From Taenia hydatigena (Eukaryota > Platyhelminthes > Cestoda > Cyclophyllidea > Taeniidae): DNA of 64,000 nt. The stretch is taken from positions 3,184,153 through 3,248,152 of the forward strand of contig JADWOT020000002.1 in NCBI GenBank assembly GCA_036345935.2. Direction: 5' to 3'. Made by a program: the position numbers and the translations under genes. Within the stretch, counting starts at the first letter, position 1, and each line of letters begins with the position of its first letter. This document shows, one piece after another, positions 13,300-24,200 of this stretch. Below the pieces are notes generated by a model. That model saw only the letters and a list, made by a program, of their open reading frames with translations, was not told the DNA's origin and did not search any database.

Positions 13300-14208
13300 G
13301 GCAAACACACGCCGGTCTCATGGTTGTGGGTGTTAGTTTCAGCAATGCACGACTTGTGCACCACCAATAAGTGTAAAGGGGTGTTCTAAAATGCATGGGT
13401 GGCAATTAATAGAGCTGTAGGATTTACACACATCTGCCTTTTCCATTTTGCACGGGTTAACCTGTGGTGGGAGCAACTATCAGAAATGCCACGCCTTGTG
13501 TGCCACCAATCGGTGTGGAGGGATAGACTAGGATGCATTGCAGTCATGTGAGAGATCTGCAAAATTTATCCACATTTTGCGTCTTTTAAATCACGCAGGT
13601 ATGTCAGTAGTGATGCCATGCGTAAGCATTGCGACAACTTGTGTGCCAGAAATCAGTGTCGAAGGATAATCTAGAACACATAAATGGCAAGTTAGAGACG
13701 TACAAAATTCACCCATATACGCGCAATGTTAAAGACACACCGGGTGCCAGTGGTGGTTGCAAGCTACAGCAATGCCACAACTTGTGCGCCAACCATCAGT
13801 TTGAGAGGTGGATCTACACCTCAAAGATGACATTAAAGACACCTGCAGAATTGACTCACATACAATCGAAATCAATCTCACACCGGCCCGTCAGTGGCGA
13901 ATGTAGGTGTAAGAAATGCCACAATTTATTCTCCAATAGTGTGCGGAGATAATTTAGACCCAATTATTGGAATGATCGATGAGTGCAGACTCCACTCATT
14001 TACTCTCGACGTTGAATTCACATCAGCATGTGGGTGGTGGGTGTAATTGTCAGCAATTCCACATCTTGTATGCCGCCAATGAGTGTGAGGGGATAACTTA
14101 GAACGCAATGTAGTCATGTGACATCTCTGCAGCATTAACTTACATTATTGCTACTTGAAAAGCACAACGGTGTGTCGGAGGTTTAAGTAGGTGTCAACAA
14201 TGCCAGAG
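13300..14208 (+). repeat. ~143-bp tandem repeat array, left palindrome arm
   Basis: The core (caatgccacaacttgtgtgcc and variants) recurs with its first bases at 13343, 13484, 13627, 13770, 13914, 14054 and 14198, at intervals of 140-144 bases. Each unit contains a core like gccacaacttgtg, then a gtgtggagggataat segment, a cacatgac-type or ctgcag segment, and a tcagtggtgggtg segment. Units have diverged from one another. Open frames across the array are a by-product of the periodicity, and no known protein family is recognised. Confidence 0.9.
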
Positions 14209-14301
14209 ATTGATTTCGATTGTACGAGTCAATTCTGCAGGTGTCTCGAAAGCTATGGATGAGCCTAGATTAGTCCTCCATACCGACTTTCGGCACACAA
14301 G
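14209..14301. repeat. 93-bp spacer at the palindrome centre
   Basis: This is the only non-mirrored sequence at the centre. It is not unrelated DNA. Its first ~40 bases resemble the part of the 143-bp unit that ends in gtcaattctgcaggtgtct, seen again near 14636-14672. Its last part (tcggcacacaag) resembles the segment just before the unit core. The spacer therefore looks like a shortened or rearranged array unit, so the fold-back point lies inside the tandem array. Confidence 0.75.
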
Positions 14302-15210
14302 CTCTGGCATTGTTGACACCTACTTAAACCTCCGACACACCGTTGTGCTTTTCAAGTAGCAATAATGTAAGTTAATGCTGCAGAGATGTCACATGACTAC
14401 ATTGCGTTCTAAGTTATCCCCTCACACTCATTGGCGGCATACAAGATGTGGAATTGCTGACACTTACACCCACCACCCACATGCTGATGTGAATTCAACG
14501 TCGAGAGTAAATGAGTGGAGTCTGCACTCATCGATCATTCCAATAATTGGGTCTAAATTATCTCCGCACACTATTGGAGAATAAATTGTGGCATTTCTTA
14601 CACCTACATTCGCCACTGACGGGCCGGTGTGAGATTGATTTCGATTGTATGTGAGTCAATTCTGCAGGTGTCTTTAATGTCATCTTTGAGGTGTAGATCC
14701 ACCTCTCAAACTGATGGTTGGCGCACAAGTTGTGGCATTGCTGTAGCTTGCAACCACCACTGGCACCCGGTGTGTCTTTAACATTGCGCGTATATGGGTG
14801 AATTTTGTACGTCTCTAACTTGCCATTTATGTGTTCTAGATTATCCTTCGACACTGATTTCTGGCACACAAGTTGTCGCAATGCTTACGCATGGCATCAC
14901 TACTGACATACCTGCGTGATTTAAAAGACGCAAAATGTGGATAAATTTTGCAGATCTCTCACATGACTGCAATGCATCCTAGTCTATCCCTCCACACCGA
15001 TTGGTGGCACACAAGGCGTGGCATTTCTGATAGTTGCTCCCACCACAGGTTAACCCGTGCAAAATGGAAAAGGCAGATGTGTGTAAATCCTACAGCTCTA
15101 TTAATTGCCACCCATGCATTTTAGAACACCCCTTTACACTTATTGGTGGTGCACAAATCGTGCATTGCTGAAACTAACACCCACAACCATGAGACCGGCG
15201 TGTGTTTGCC
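14302..15210 (-). repeat. ~143-bp tandem repeat array, right palindrome arm
   Basis: Mirror image of the array at 13300-14208, in reverse orientation. It is nearly identical to it, with single-base differences (for example one in the frame at 14375-14584). Confidence 0.9.
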
Positions 15211-17889
15211 GGTATATTTATTTTTAAAAGTAGATTTACTGTAGATTTCCGTGGTTTATGTTGCATTCCTTTTTAAGCGAATTCGTTGGTGTACTCTAGA
15301 TTACGCACTCATACGAGTTTATATTTTATGTTTGCAGCATCGTTCATCAGTCCTAAACATTTTCCGAATTGCTGCTATATTTTCACTAAATTTTTGCATC
15401 TAAAATTTTGCCTATTTTGCATGCTTGTGCAATAAAATTTTACCTATACATGCGGCTTTTCTTGTTGGGCAACCTTTTCGACTAATCAAGCGTAGTTTCG
15501 CTGGACTTCACCATGCTTCCAATTACGGTTAAGGTAGTAAAAGCGAATAAAACATATATCTCCCTCCCAACATTTAATAGCGTCTGTTGATGGAGGTTAA
15601 TTAATGCCGCAGTGTCACAGCCCTTTGTAGCGCATTTTATAATGGCTTGGTGATTCGACAATTAGGTGATTTAAGGCGTAGTACTTCGCCAATGTGGTCG
15701 AGCTAACGCTGCGCACCCATTAGCAGATATTAATCCAACATCTTCGACTTGTATCTATGTATCTTGTCAATCAGCTTCCATTTCCGCTCATAATTCTGCG
15801 TTTGCCTCGTTACATTGTCGAGAAATGTGGGCTGTAGGAACTGCACATCCATGATTGCAGGTCCTTTTGGAACCCCTGTACTTCAAACGTTGTCTATAAA
15901 GCAGCTCGCTATATGTAGTCCTTTTTTCAAGGACGCGTTTTGCGTCGGAGACTAAAGAAAAGCTTGACTAGTAGTGGCAAGGAAGGTCGAATGCCATCGC
16001 ATGCCTTTGCCCACTGATTAGGGCTTTCTGCACACCGAAAGGCACTTTAAAAGTAATCTTGATTTTATTTATTAATCTGCGCGCAATAACTAGGCGGAGA
16101 CCTATTCGCAAGAATGTGCATTGCATATAGTCCCAAACTGCTTCTCAGTGCACGCGAATGCTGATGCTTTCGGAGGTTGGAGGTGGAGTCTCCTTACGAG
16201 ATCTATGAAATGCTATTCCCCAAAGAGAACGCCAAATACAAGTAAAATCACAATGATCGAAGTCGCAGTTCACAAACACAACTTTATTCAAATCATCCTA
16301 AGTGCGAAAGATCCGCAACGAAGCATGGACTATAAACATGAAACACAATGTTTTAGCCGACTGCGCTTCTAGTGAGTGATCAATGGAATTGAGGGCCATT
16401 TCAATCAAGCACACCTAAGCTGTCGCCTGAGGTATTAGCCAAAGTAGTGGAAACTTGCATAGTACAGCCATCTGGCTGACAATGAAACCACAACATCTGC
16501 CATTTGGCTGATTAATTTATTTGCCGTGATTATAGCGCCTAAGTAAACCGCACCGAACGCTTGCTTTTAGCACTCGGTTTAAATTGAGAAATGCTTGGCT
16601 TTGGGTGCGCCCACGTGCGGTGTGGATTTCAAGTGGGTCCATGTAGCATAGCAGCATTCAACCTTGCACACAATCACAAGTTAAAAATGGAAGAAACCGA
16701 GGGAGAGGCTGGCCGTTAATAATGCTTGCGTTCGCTTTTACTGGCATCTTACAACAAAATGCACAACTACAATGCCATATGTAAGAGGTCCTGTGCTGGA
16801 ACACAGAGCTATCACATGTCATCTATGCGGTCATGGTTACTCCTTCACGCTGATTGGTGTCACACAAATTGTGGCACTGCTGGCACTTTTATCTACCATT
16901 GATAGATCAGTGTAAGTAAACGGTGAAATTCCGCTAGTAAAGCACCGAATGAAATGGAAAAATGAAGCTCAGCAGGTTTTGCGGATTCAAACACATTTCG
17001 TGCTAGCCAAAATAGGAAGATAGGATAGATTTTCCACTTATCCGGGGTGAGGTGGAGCCTAAATGCGCCAATTGTCTTTCCGTTAAAAAGTACACCATCG
17101 CAACTGGGATATGTCAAACTTGACAGCGCTTCCACACCTTCGAATTCTGTGAAATAGGACTTGATTGCTGTGACTAGACAATACACTTGCCTTACATGCT
17201 TGTGCATCATTTTTTTATTGTCTAGTAGGCCATTGAGGGCTAGGAAATTTTAGATTGATTACGTGTGACTCAACCCATAGCCATTTCAGCAGATAACATG
17301 CTGCTATGCATTGAGGCAGTGGCAAAGACGAATGAGAAGTCCATATCTCCCCTCCAGCAATTACGAGTGTCTGTTGAAGGAGGATAATTTACGCTACAGC
17401 ACCGAAGTCCTTTGCAGTGCATTTCAGAATACTATGGTGACTTGACATATGAAAGGAATCAAGATGCATCCATTCGTCAATCAAAGTCCACTTATGCTGG
17501 AGATCGTCAACGAGAGGGAGTTAAAATTGCGGACTCAACAACGGATAAGACCTCCGTTACATTGAAGGACATTTGCATGTCTTGCATATCTATCCACATT
17601 TCGGTGCATTTTCCCCCATTGACCACGCTACAGCGTTGATGTCTAAAGAAATTTCGCAAGTGTAGTTCTATGGGCGCATTTTCATGTTGGAACGCATCTA
17701 TTAGCAAACATCGCTTTTTGCCTCCTTCCTCCTAGACATCATTTTCTTTTCGCATAAATGTGAGATCTACTACACGTGATGATGTAGCCAACAGGCAGTC
17801 ACAGTCAGTCCTTAATCGGTACTGCAGGGACGTTTGATTGCGATTTGGTCCTGCTAAGTTAGCTTTATATCTCAAGGCTGCCCATCCGC
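14302..17889 (-). repeat. Right arm of 7.3-kb palindrome
   Basis: Reverse-complement partner of 10613-14208. The match ends at about 17889. Beyond it, unique sequence continues into the FN3 gene. Differences from the left arm include single-base changes within mirrored frames and a visibly more diverged outer 250 bases (about 17640-17889). No gene is supported inside the arm. Confidence 0.93.
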
Positions 17890-18126
17890 ATCAATTCGTT
17901 CGCTGTTGATACAAAAGTCATCTTGAGATCTATAGCGTGATTAGGTCTTGCACTTCTTTCACCTTCCGCGTCTACTCACCTTCATGATAGGTCATGTAGC
18001 AGCAGGCCACTGATTCACGAGCAGAAACCAACACTCTATTTCACAATCAACTACTTTGCGCAATAGGGAGTTGCCCTGTAGTTCAAGAACACACATTTGA
18101 TAGGCTGATCTAACAGTGCCTACTCC

Positions 18127-18134
18127 TATAAATA
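18127..18134 (+). promoter_or_regulatory. TATA box of the FN3 antigen-like gene
   Basis: The octamer TATAAATA lies 47 bases upstream of the proposed start codon at 18174. If transcription begins about 25-30 bases downstream, near 18155, the 5' leader would be only about 15-20 bases. The box is a perfect core-promoter match in the right place for the exon that follows. No other regulatory element was identified with confidence. It lies about 240 bases outside the right arm of the large palindrome, so the promoter is single-copy in this window. Confidence 0.55.
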
Positions 18135-18173
18135 CCCCATGATTTATGCTTGTAATCCAAGTCTTCCTTGACG

Positions 18174-18243
18174 ATGTCACTTCGCTTGCACCTTATGCTG
18201 CTGGTAATTTCGCACTTGGTGAAAAGCCGCATAGAACTGGGCG
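18174..18243 (+). other. Exon 1: signal peptide
   Basis: ATG at 18174 opens 23 codons plus one base, ending at a consensus donor (G|gtgagt) in phase 1. The peptide starts MSLRLHLMLLVISHLV and is then polar (KSRIELG): a short basic n-region, a hydrophobic core and a likely cleavage region. A different ATG at 18150 in another frame can also reach a donor (gtaatt, at 18201), but its peptide is not signal-like. This start was chosen for the combination of TATA spacing, hydrophobic core and the gtgagt donor whose phase matches the FN3 exons. Confidence 0.6.
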
Positions 18244-20212
18244 GTGAGTTTCTATCTACTGGGTAGCACCGATCAGCATTTGCGCACATTCCCCACCGAT
18301 TAATTGCTTCCATTTCATGTTTTGCATTCACTTGACGTTAACTCCTCATTTTTCATTCACTCATACAGATAGCTGCATTTGTACCGATTGACCGTGGCAC
18401 TTGTTTGCGAATGGCTAGCAAGTCAGACTAACTGCGTGCCACATTCCTATCTCCGTTGTATTTCACTCAAATTATTAGCATGCTTCTCAAGGCATGCGTT
18501 TACTTGTAATTCAAACTCACACGTCACAGGCTAATGCTTACAAACGCCTGTCCTCCATAGATCGAGCTTGTCAGTTGTTGCATTTTAAAAGTGAATAGCA
18601 AGTAGTTACGTTTCTTACCACTAGTGCTTTCATTTTGGACGCAAAAGATTTCGGTATCCCTGTTTCTAATCGATTTGCGATGCCCGTAACGGTTCTGCTA
18701 AGCAGATTGCATTGTTTTTTTTTTTTCACAGATGAGGCAATAGAAGTAAACACACCACTTCCAAATCACTTCCACTGGTGTTGCGTGGGAGCCCACACCA
18801 TTACGCTACTTTGGAATGCGAAAGAGTTGGGCGAGCACTACGCCAAACAAATTAGGGTGACTGCATTTTCACCTTCACACCCTTTTTTACTCGAGAGCAA
18901 AAAAGGAAATTTTTCGAACGGGATGTTCATTCTCTACGGGTTGGAGTCCGACACACGATACCATGTGTTTGTGAACGCAATTGCAAATGGGAGCTCTGAT
19001 GTTATATTCTACGGATTCATCAAAACACTGCCCACTGGTAAGCTGGCAAGTGCGATTATGATGTGCATCATCATGCCAAAGCATGGCATGTCCGTGTGCA
19101 TAAGGAATTTCATGATGTTGTGCTAGTGCCTCATTTTTTCATTTAATTTGTAGCATATCGTGAGTAAGTGGATATTTGATGGAAAGGTATATGGCAAGTG
19201 TCCATTACCCGTCCCAATGGCATGAGATACATAGTTCAAAAATGTCTGTAATAAAAGACGGACTAAACTCACGAATTAATATTGAACATCTCTCACAAAG
19301 TACTCTCATAATTATGCTGCACACCCACGAATCGTAAATTGGCGTTCACATTAAGCAAGTGTTTGTTGCGGCTTAGGGGTAGGCGCATTTAATTCATGCG
19401 GCTTGCTGTCATCATTGCAAATAGCTTGGCATTATACGTTCCACATTTTCACTCCTAGTAGGGTCAGAATGCTTGCGTGATTGTTATCATGCATCGAAGC
19501 TCTTTTATCTTCCAGACGAGAGAAGGGAAGCAAATAAACCACTTCCAGCACATTTCCGATGGAGTTTCGAGACGCCACAAAGCATTACGTTAAATTGGAA
19601 TGCGAGAGCGTTGGGTAGACACTACGCGAAGCAGATCAGACTGACTGTGGTTTCTGCTCATCGGCCTTACTTCTCCAAGAGTAAAAAGGTAAATTATTCA
19701 CAGGGTAGGATCACTCATGACGGGTTGGAGGCCAAAACTCGATACCGAGTGTTGGTGGACACAGAGGCGACTGAACTGTACGATGGATTTGTTAGAACAC
19801 CACCCCCCGGTAAACTGGCAAGTGTGATTGCAATGTGCTCTACCAAACCGAGAGATGACTTGTCTGTTTGCATAGGGAGGACGAGGGTGTTATGGCGACC
19901 AACTGATCTGCCCAAGGGCCCATTCCGTCTGGTCCTGTCTGGCACGGCATTGAGGCGTACTTGAGCTTGCATGTGCGTAAGTGCAAAGTACCAAAAATTT
20001 GGCATGCTTACAACTACGTCAATTGTGCAAAATTACCAGACCTCTCGTTTTTTCAACATAGGCTTTCATGGTGCGTGCAACGGAGCAGTGTTACTCTCTT
20101 ATGCTTAATTATTTCCGGTGCAACCTCTTTGATTAGACAGTTATTAAAATGTAAACTTCTTTATGTTCACCTTATTCTCTTGAGTTTACCAATTTCGCCA
20201 ACTCTAAACTGA
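18174..20212 (+). CDS. Two-FN3-domain secreted protein, cestode oncosphere-antigen (EG95/To45W) like; four exons
   Basis: Proposed exons are 18174-18243, 18732-19037, 19516-19809 and 20040-20212. Every intron is GT..AG and phase 1. Joined, they give 843 bases, or 280 residues plus a stop, with no internal stop. Order: a hydrophobic N-terminal signal (about residues 1-20), FN3 domain 1 (24-125), FN3 domain 2 (126-223), then a hydrophobic tail (224-280). Both FN3 domains share the pattern PLPxHFxW, ITLxWNA, HYAKQIR and a GLExxTRY strand. That pattern recalls the cestode oncosphere antigens EG95, TSOL18 and To45W. From general knowledge, To45W-type genes have a signal exon, two FN3 exons and a hydrophobic last exon. 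Those proteins are made by the invasive larva and are targets of host immunity. Seen: exons, phases, motifs. Inferred: family and secretion. The last exon is the least certain. Confidence 0.68.
18732..19037 (+). other. Exon 2: first FN3 domain
   Basis: The acceptor is preceded by a long T-run (poly-T then cacag), and the exon ends at ACTG|gtaagc. It is 306 bases, phase 1 at both ends, the symmetric class typical of shuffled domains. Residues 24-125 contain HFHW at 36-39, ITLLWNAKELG at 47-57, AKQIRV at 61-66 and a GLESDTRY strand near 93-100, as expected for FN3 strands B, C and F. Two possible N-glycosylation sites are N83-F-S and N109-G-S. Adjacent cysteines at residues 40-41 are unusual and absent from domain 2. 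Confidence 0.75.
19516..19809 (+). other. Exon 3: second FN3 domain
   Basis: The acceptor is a pyrimidine tract ending tccag, and the donor is CCCG|gtaaac. It is 294 bases and phase 1 at both ends, so exon 2 or exon 3 could be skipped without breaking the frame. Residues 126-223 align throughout with domain 1: HFRW at 138-141, ITLNWNARALG at 149-159, AKQIRL at 163-168, a GLEAKTRY strand at 195-202 and a final FVRTPPP. One possible N-glycosylation site is N185-Y-S. Unlike domain 1 it has no cysteine. Intron sequence after the donor also resembles that after exon 2, which indicates tandem duplication. Confidence 0.75.
20040..20212 (+). other. Exon 4 (tentative): hydrophobic C-terminal tail
   Basis: Using the acceptor ending at 20039 (attaccag), phase 1 is kept and the frame runs 57 codons to TGA. 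It has a hydrophobic stretch at residues 240-255 (SVTLLCLIISGATSLI) and another near 263-276, which would suit a membrane anchor. The nearby acceptor at 20061 has a better pyrimidine tract (cgttttttcaacatag). In phase 1, however, it gives only 14 further residues before TAA at 20106-20108. Either acceptor is possible, or the tail carries a one-base frameshift. No canonical AATAAA was noticed just downstream. Confidence 0.4.
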
Positions 20213-21299
20213 GTTTACACTGTGCTACGAATTGAACAAATGTCTTATGCTTCAAATTCTTACATTTGTAGTGATGTCTTGCATTTTCACGCAAAGGAGA
20301 CACAACATTAGGGCCCAAGTTCAGTTCCACTAGCAAATCGGTGTCAATGTATTTAAACCAAATTCGCACTTAATGCCCACGACGAAGTCTGCTAAGAGTA
20401 CTCCCATACAAGGAAATTTGGACAGAGCTCTTTCTAACGCAATTGTCATGCATGACGTTTTACACTTATCGTGATAGAGGGAGCTTACTCAGACGAGATG
20501 AAATCACCCACGCCTAGTTTGAGTCTCACAGCAGAATTAAGTATAATTACTTCATTTCCGGACGCAACCCTTGTGTCGTTTGGCAATGCTGTAAACAAAT
20601 CTAGCTGCTATCCTCTGTGGGTTGACGGTCGCCAGTTATGATTTACCCTCTAAATACATCCATTGCGTTTACTGAAGTAATTAGCCTCTGAACAGGATGG
20701 AATGGCAATCCGATGTAAGCAATTTTTTGTAGAGCGCGTGCAGATAACCCTTTCAGTAACCTCCCTCTAGTATTTTTTAGGCTGCCATCAGCCATTCATG
20801 CACACAAAGTCATCTGCGCTGGGAGGATCGTGTCCTAGTGTGTGGAATTTCTTAAAATGAGATAGGGGAAATACTTCCGAGCACTGAAACCTAGCTGGCT
20901 AAAGAATATCTCTAGACACTGTGACAGAAGTTTGGTCGATGACCAATGCCACATTGGTTCGAGGATTGATAGTGGAACACTTTGAAAACTAGTGTTTGCG
21001 ACAGGGAATACTGATATAGGCAACATTGGAGTACTTTGAGATGCTACTGGAAAACAAATGGCTGAAAGGCATGAGAGAAGAAAAGTTTCGGGCGATACTC
21101 AAATACCTTGAGGCAGGTGTCAATGGATGTGACATGAAAAAGGGAACAAATTATTCGGAGACTGATTTGGCTGCAATAGCTTTGCAAAGTTAGTCCGAAT
21201 CCGAAACATTTGTGAGGAGGTTTATAGAACCGTTTCTTGTAGACAAGCACGGTGAACGGGCTAGTAGCTCAGAAGACGTGAGCCAGAGATAAACGACTT
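20213..21299. other. Downstream of the FN3 gene; nothing recognised
   Basis: About 1.1 kb between the proposed stop of the FN3 gene and the R2 repeat. I see no further FN3 exon, no clear AATAAA and no RNA gene. Confidence 0.5.
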
Positions 21300-24200
21300 C
21301 GGCGGATAACTCTGAGCATAATGTAGTCTCGCAAAAATGGAGAAGGGGCGAAGGGCTTTGAGGCAAATAAACCAGATCTAATTGGACATTTAGATGGACG
21401 TGGTGATGAAGGATGCATACAGAATGGATGATCGAGAGTTCAGTACGAGGCAGATAAATAGGCCTACTTGAGAACACATTGACGATGGGCATATCAATTG
21501 TGAGCATCCAACTGCAACATTCCCTAGCTGAAAGCACGAAGGCAAGCTATTTTGAGAAAATGAGCAAAAATAGCCACATCATGAGCAAGGAAAAGGGAGA
21601 CGAAATTAAGAAAATGCCTTCCGCAGTTGCAAAATTTGACGGTTATGACGTAACGTTGCGTGCCATGTATACCACCGATGATGACTGCGCGCCACGACGT
21701 TGGGGACAATGGTAGTGGACCGGAACTCCTATGCTTAGTATCACTAAAAGGGTATTAGGGAGAGGCCAACTAATGCGCATGATTGTTGAGAGTACCCACA
21801 ACTGCGTAAATTGCAGCAAGTCATTCGTCGTTTTCGTTTTCCGAAGTCAAGCATCAAATATGCTCCCATTAAGGAAAGACTGTTTTCTCAACTCGGTTTT
21901 CTACTGCTGCCGCAAAAGCGATCAATGGTGAATCTTCTTCTACTTAGTATAGCAGGTTATTCCTTACAAAGCGGCGCCACCTATTAGTGCTATTAGCGTC
22001 CATCTAATAAGTCCCGGTAAAAGAACAGTGGCAATGCGATGAAATGCTTTTGATTTAGCTCCAAATAATGAAATTTGGAAAATTAAGTTTAATGAAGGGT
22101 TGACTAGACCCAGATTAAACGCTATATTCACAGTTGCAACAATTACATTTTGGTGGATATTACCATTTGTGATGGCATACAACAGCTCGCGTTTCTTCTT
22201 TTACGCGGTCTTACTATTTGATGCCATTTCGTGGTCAGGAAGGACCACTGCATAAACGAATGCTAGTGGTTTATCTTATCGACTGTTTTTGGCTACAAGG
22301 AATTGCATCTTGACCTTGCTACTTTATTAGGCTCACCATAGCAAAACTTTCAATAAAGAGAGCGCTAAACCTGTTTGCCAAGGCCCAATCACCAAATCCC
22401 ACTTTGCGTAACATATCATTCCAGTAGGAAAGCCAGCATAAGTTGACGCATTCACCCGCTTACTCACTTACCGGCTCGCCTGTTTCACCAGTTTATCTGG
22501 CCATCGCTAAATTGCCACTAAACCAGGTGCGATTTTTACTCTATCATAGAATTCCGCCAGCTATTCTACACAAATTTGCGAATTCACTTTGCTGCTAAAA
22601 TCAAGTGCATGCAGCGTCCACTTTAAGAAGGCGTACCAATGCGCAAATACTTTGCATTTTTAAGCCTAGTCAAGTGGCTGCCATTGCCGATGTTTTAATG
22701 CCTCTCCAGTCGAATTCGTCGCATCGTCAACCTAAACTACTACTTATGTTGTGTGGGTAGGCACAATAAAAATGCATGCGTTTCGGTCTTTGGAGCTTGA
22801 GAGACTTCAGGTTTTCTCAATGCTAAGAAAGCATTCTCTGAACTCACTCAGCTTGCATGCTCCTTGTTACAATTTATCCTACGTCAGCACACAATTGAAC
22901 CCGCATTCCATGGCACTTCGAATTAACTTTGCATGCATGTCTGAGCAGTGCAAAAGTTCTTCATGCCAACCTCATTTTTGCTAGTTTAAAGCAATGATTA
23001 AGGGCAATTAGGGCCAAGTAAATGAAGTTGAGTTAGAGTTGATCTGTGAAGTGCTTATCGCGCTTTTTCCGAGCCACCTCACAGCGATCTAGAAAACGCT
23101 GCATCAAAGCAATATATCCTCACTTTATTCGTTTTGGTTAGTGACTAGGAAAAGATGTTGCACAGCTTGAGTACAAGTATAGAGCTTGCTTGAAAGACGA
23201 ATAAAAGCGCTTATTTAACCAATCAAGACTGCATTTCTCGAACCTAATTTTATCAAATCTATAAGCCAGAAGCAACAAATGCCGGTCATTTTGAAGCCTC
23301 AGCCACGGTGATAACTGCGAGTGTGATAACCATAGACTTCTGCCATACTTTTAATTGCAGCTTGTATTCTCATTCAGTTTCATTGTGTTTAAGCGTGTTT
23401 TTAGGTCAGAGCTAGCTAGCACATATGTAATTGCATTACTTCAACCACAGAAAATGAAAATGACTGAATGCGTGAGGTTACCCAGCCTTACTCCACCCGG
23501 GTCTGCCGGAGGCTTGCATCTCGTCTAGACCCTTTATAGCCTGGAATGCGTTTTGTTAACAGAAATTTACTGATAGACTGTGCCAAAACGTAAGCGAACT
23601 CTAAATTCAAAGATTTTTGAGTGTATGGCCGGGCTAAAGATAGAATTGCCATTAAGAAGGAAGAGCGTGGATAAATGATAACAGTCGCATCATTATAAAT
23701 GCACAGTTGTGCATTGGCATTTGCTCGAGAAGCAATAATTCATAAATTTCTAAAGCTATCATCTATTCTCTTTTGCTACGAACGCCTGCACGATTAAGTC
23801 TACAATGAGAAATCCGTGTTGATGGTTAGGCGCTGACCATACCTTTGTTTTGGACGCTTTTTGCTTTTGATTCCCCAGGAAATGCGTCGGGTTATGTAGT
23901 TCATGACTAATAATTTTTACTAGTTCTGTAATTACCATCATTCATATCGGCACCCTTAACCCATATCTACATGTTAAGCTTTGTGCTCCAATAACAGATC
24001 TTATTTTTCATTGCCACATATTTAGCAATGTGAGTTGAGCAATAACATATCGTGAACGACTAGATCGTTGCTGCGCAGTTACTTTCTTCTACGATGAGTC
24101 CAGTTCCGTTCCTCTACCAACCATGGTCTCACGCAATAACATTTTTAATATTATTGGGATCCGTCACATTACACCACCTCTCAGTCAAGCTTGTGCGACC

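Larger units (their letters stand above)
10613..14208 (+). repeat. Left arm of 7.3-kb palindrome
   Basis: This stretch is the reverse complement of 14302-17889. Paired points sum to about 28510 near the centre and about 28500 near the outside, so small indels total about 10 bases. The inner kilobase is almost identical between arms. The outermost few hundred bases differ at several percent of positions. The arm starts immediately after the N at 10612. It carries the 143-bp array (from about 13300), an isolated unit near 11605-11710 and an internal diverged direct repeat (about 11040-11190 with 12835-12985). Short open frames in it are mirrored in the other arm and show no protein family. Confidence 0.93.

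Noticed and set aside
13629..14881. Mirrored 107- and 69-residue open frames in the palindrome as genes
   Set aside because: They are translations of the 143-bp tandem array and its inverse. They recur at 39511-39834 with changes but have no domain, promoter or codon signal.
10613..17889. Palindrome as a simple missed-adapter (hairpin) sequencing artefact
   Set aside because: The arms differ by substitutions and indels, especially at their outer ends, and the spacer is a rearranged unit. An artefact is not excluded because of the N at the left edge, but it is not my preferred reading.
18150..18200. Alternative start ATG at 18150 using the donor at 18201
   Set aside because: Phase is compatible, but the peptide has no clear signal-peptide core, and the gtgagt donor with the ATG at 18174 fits better.
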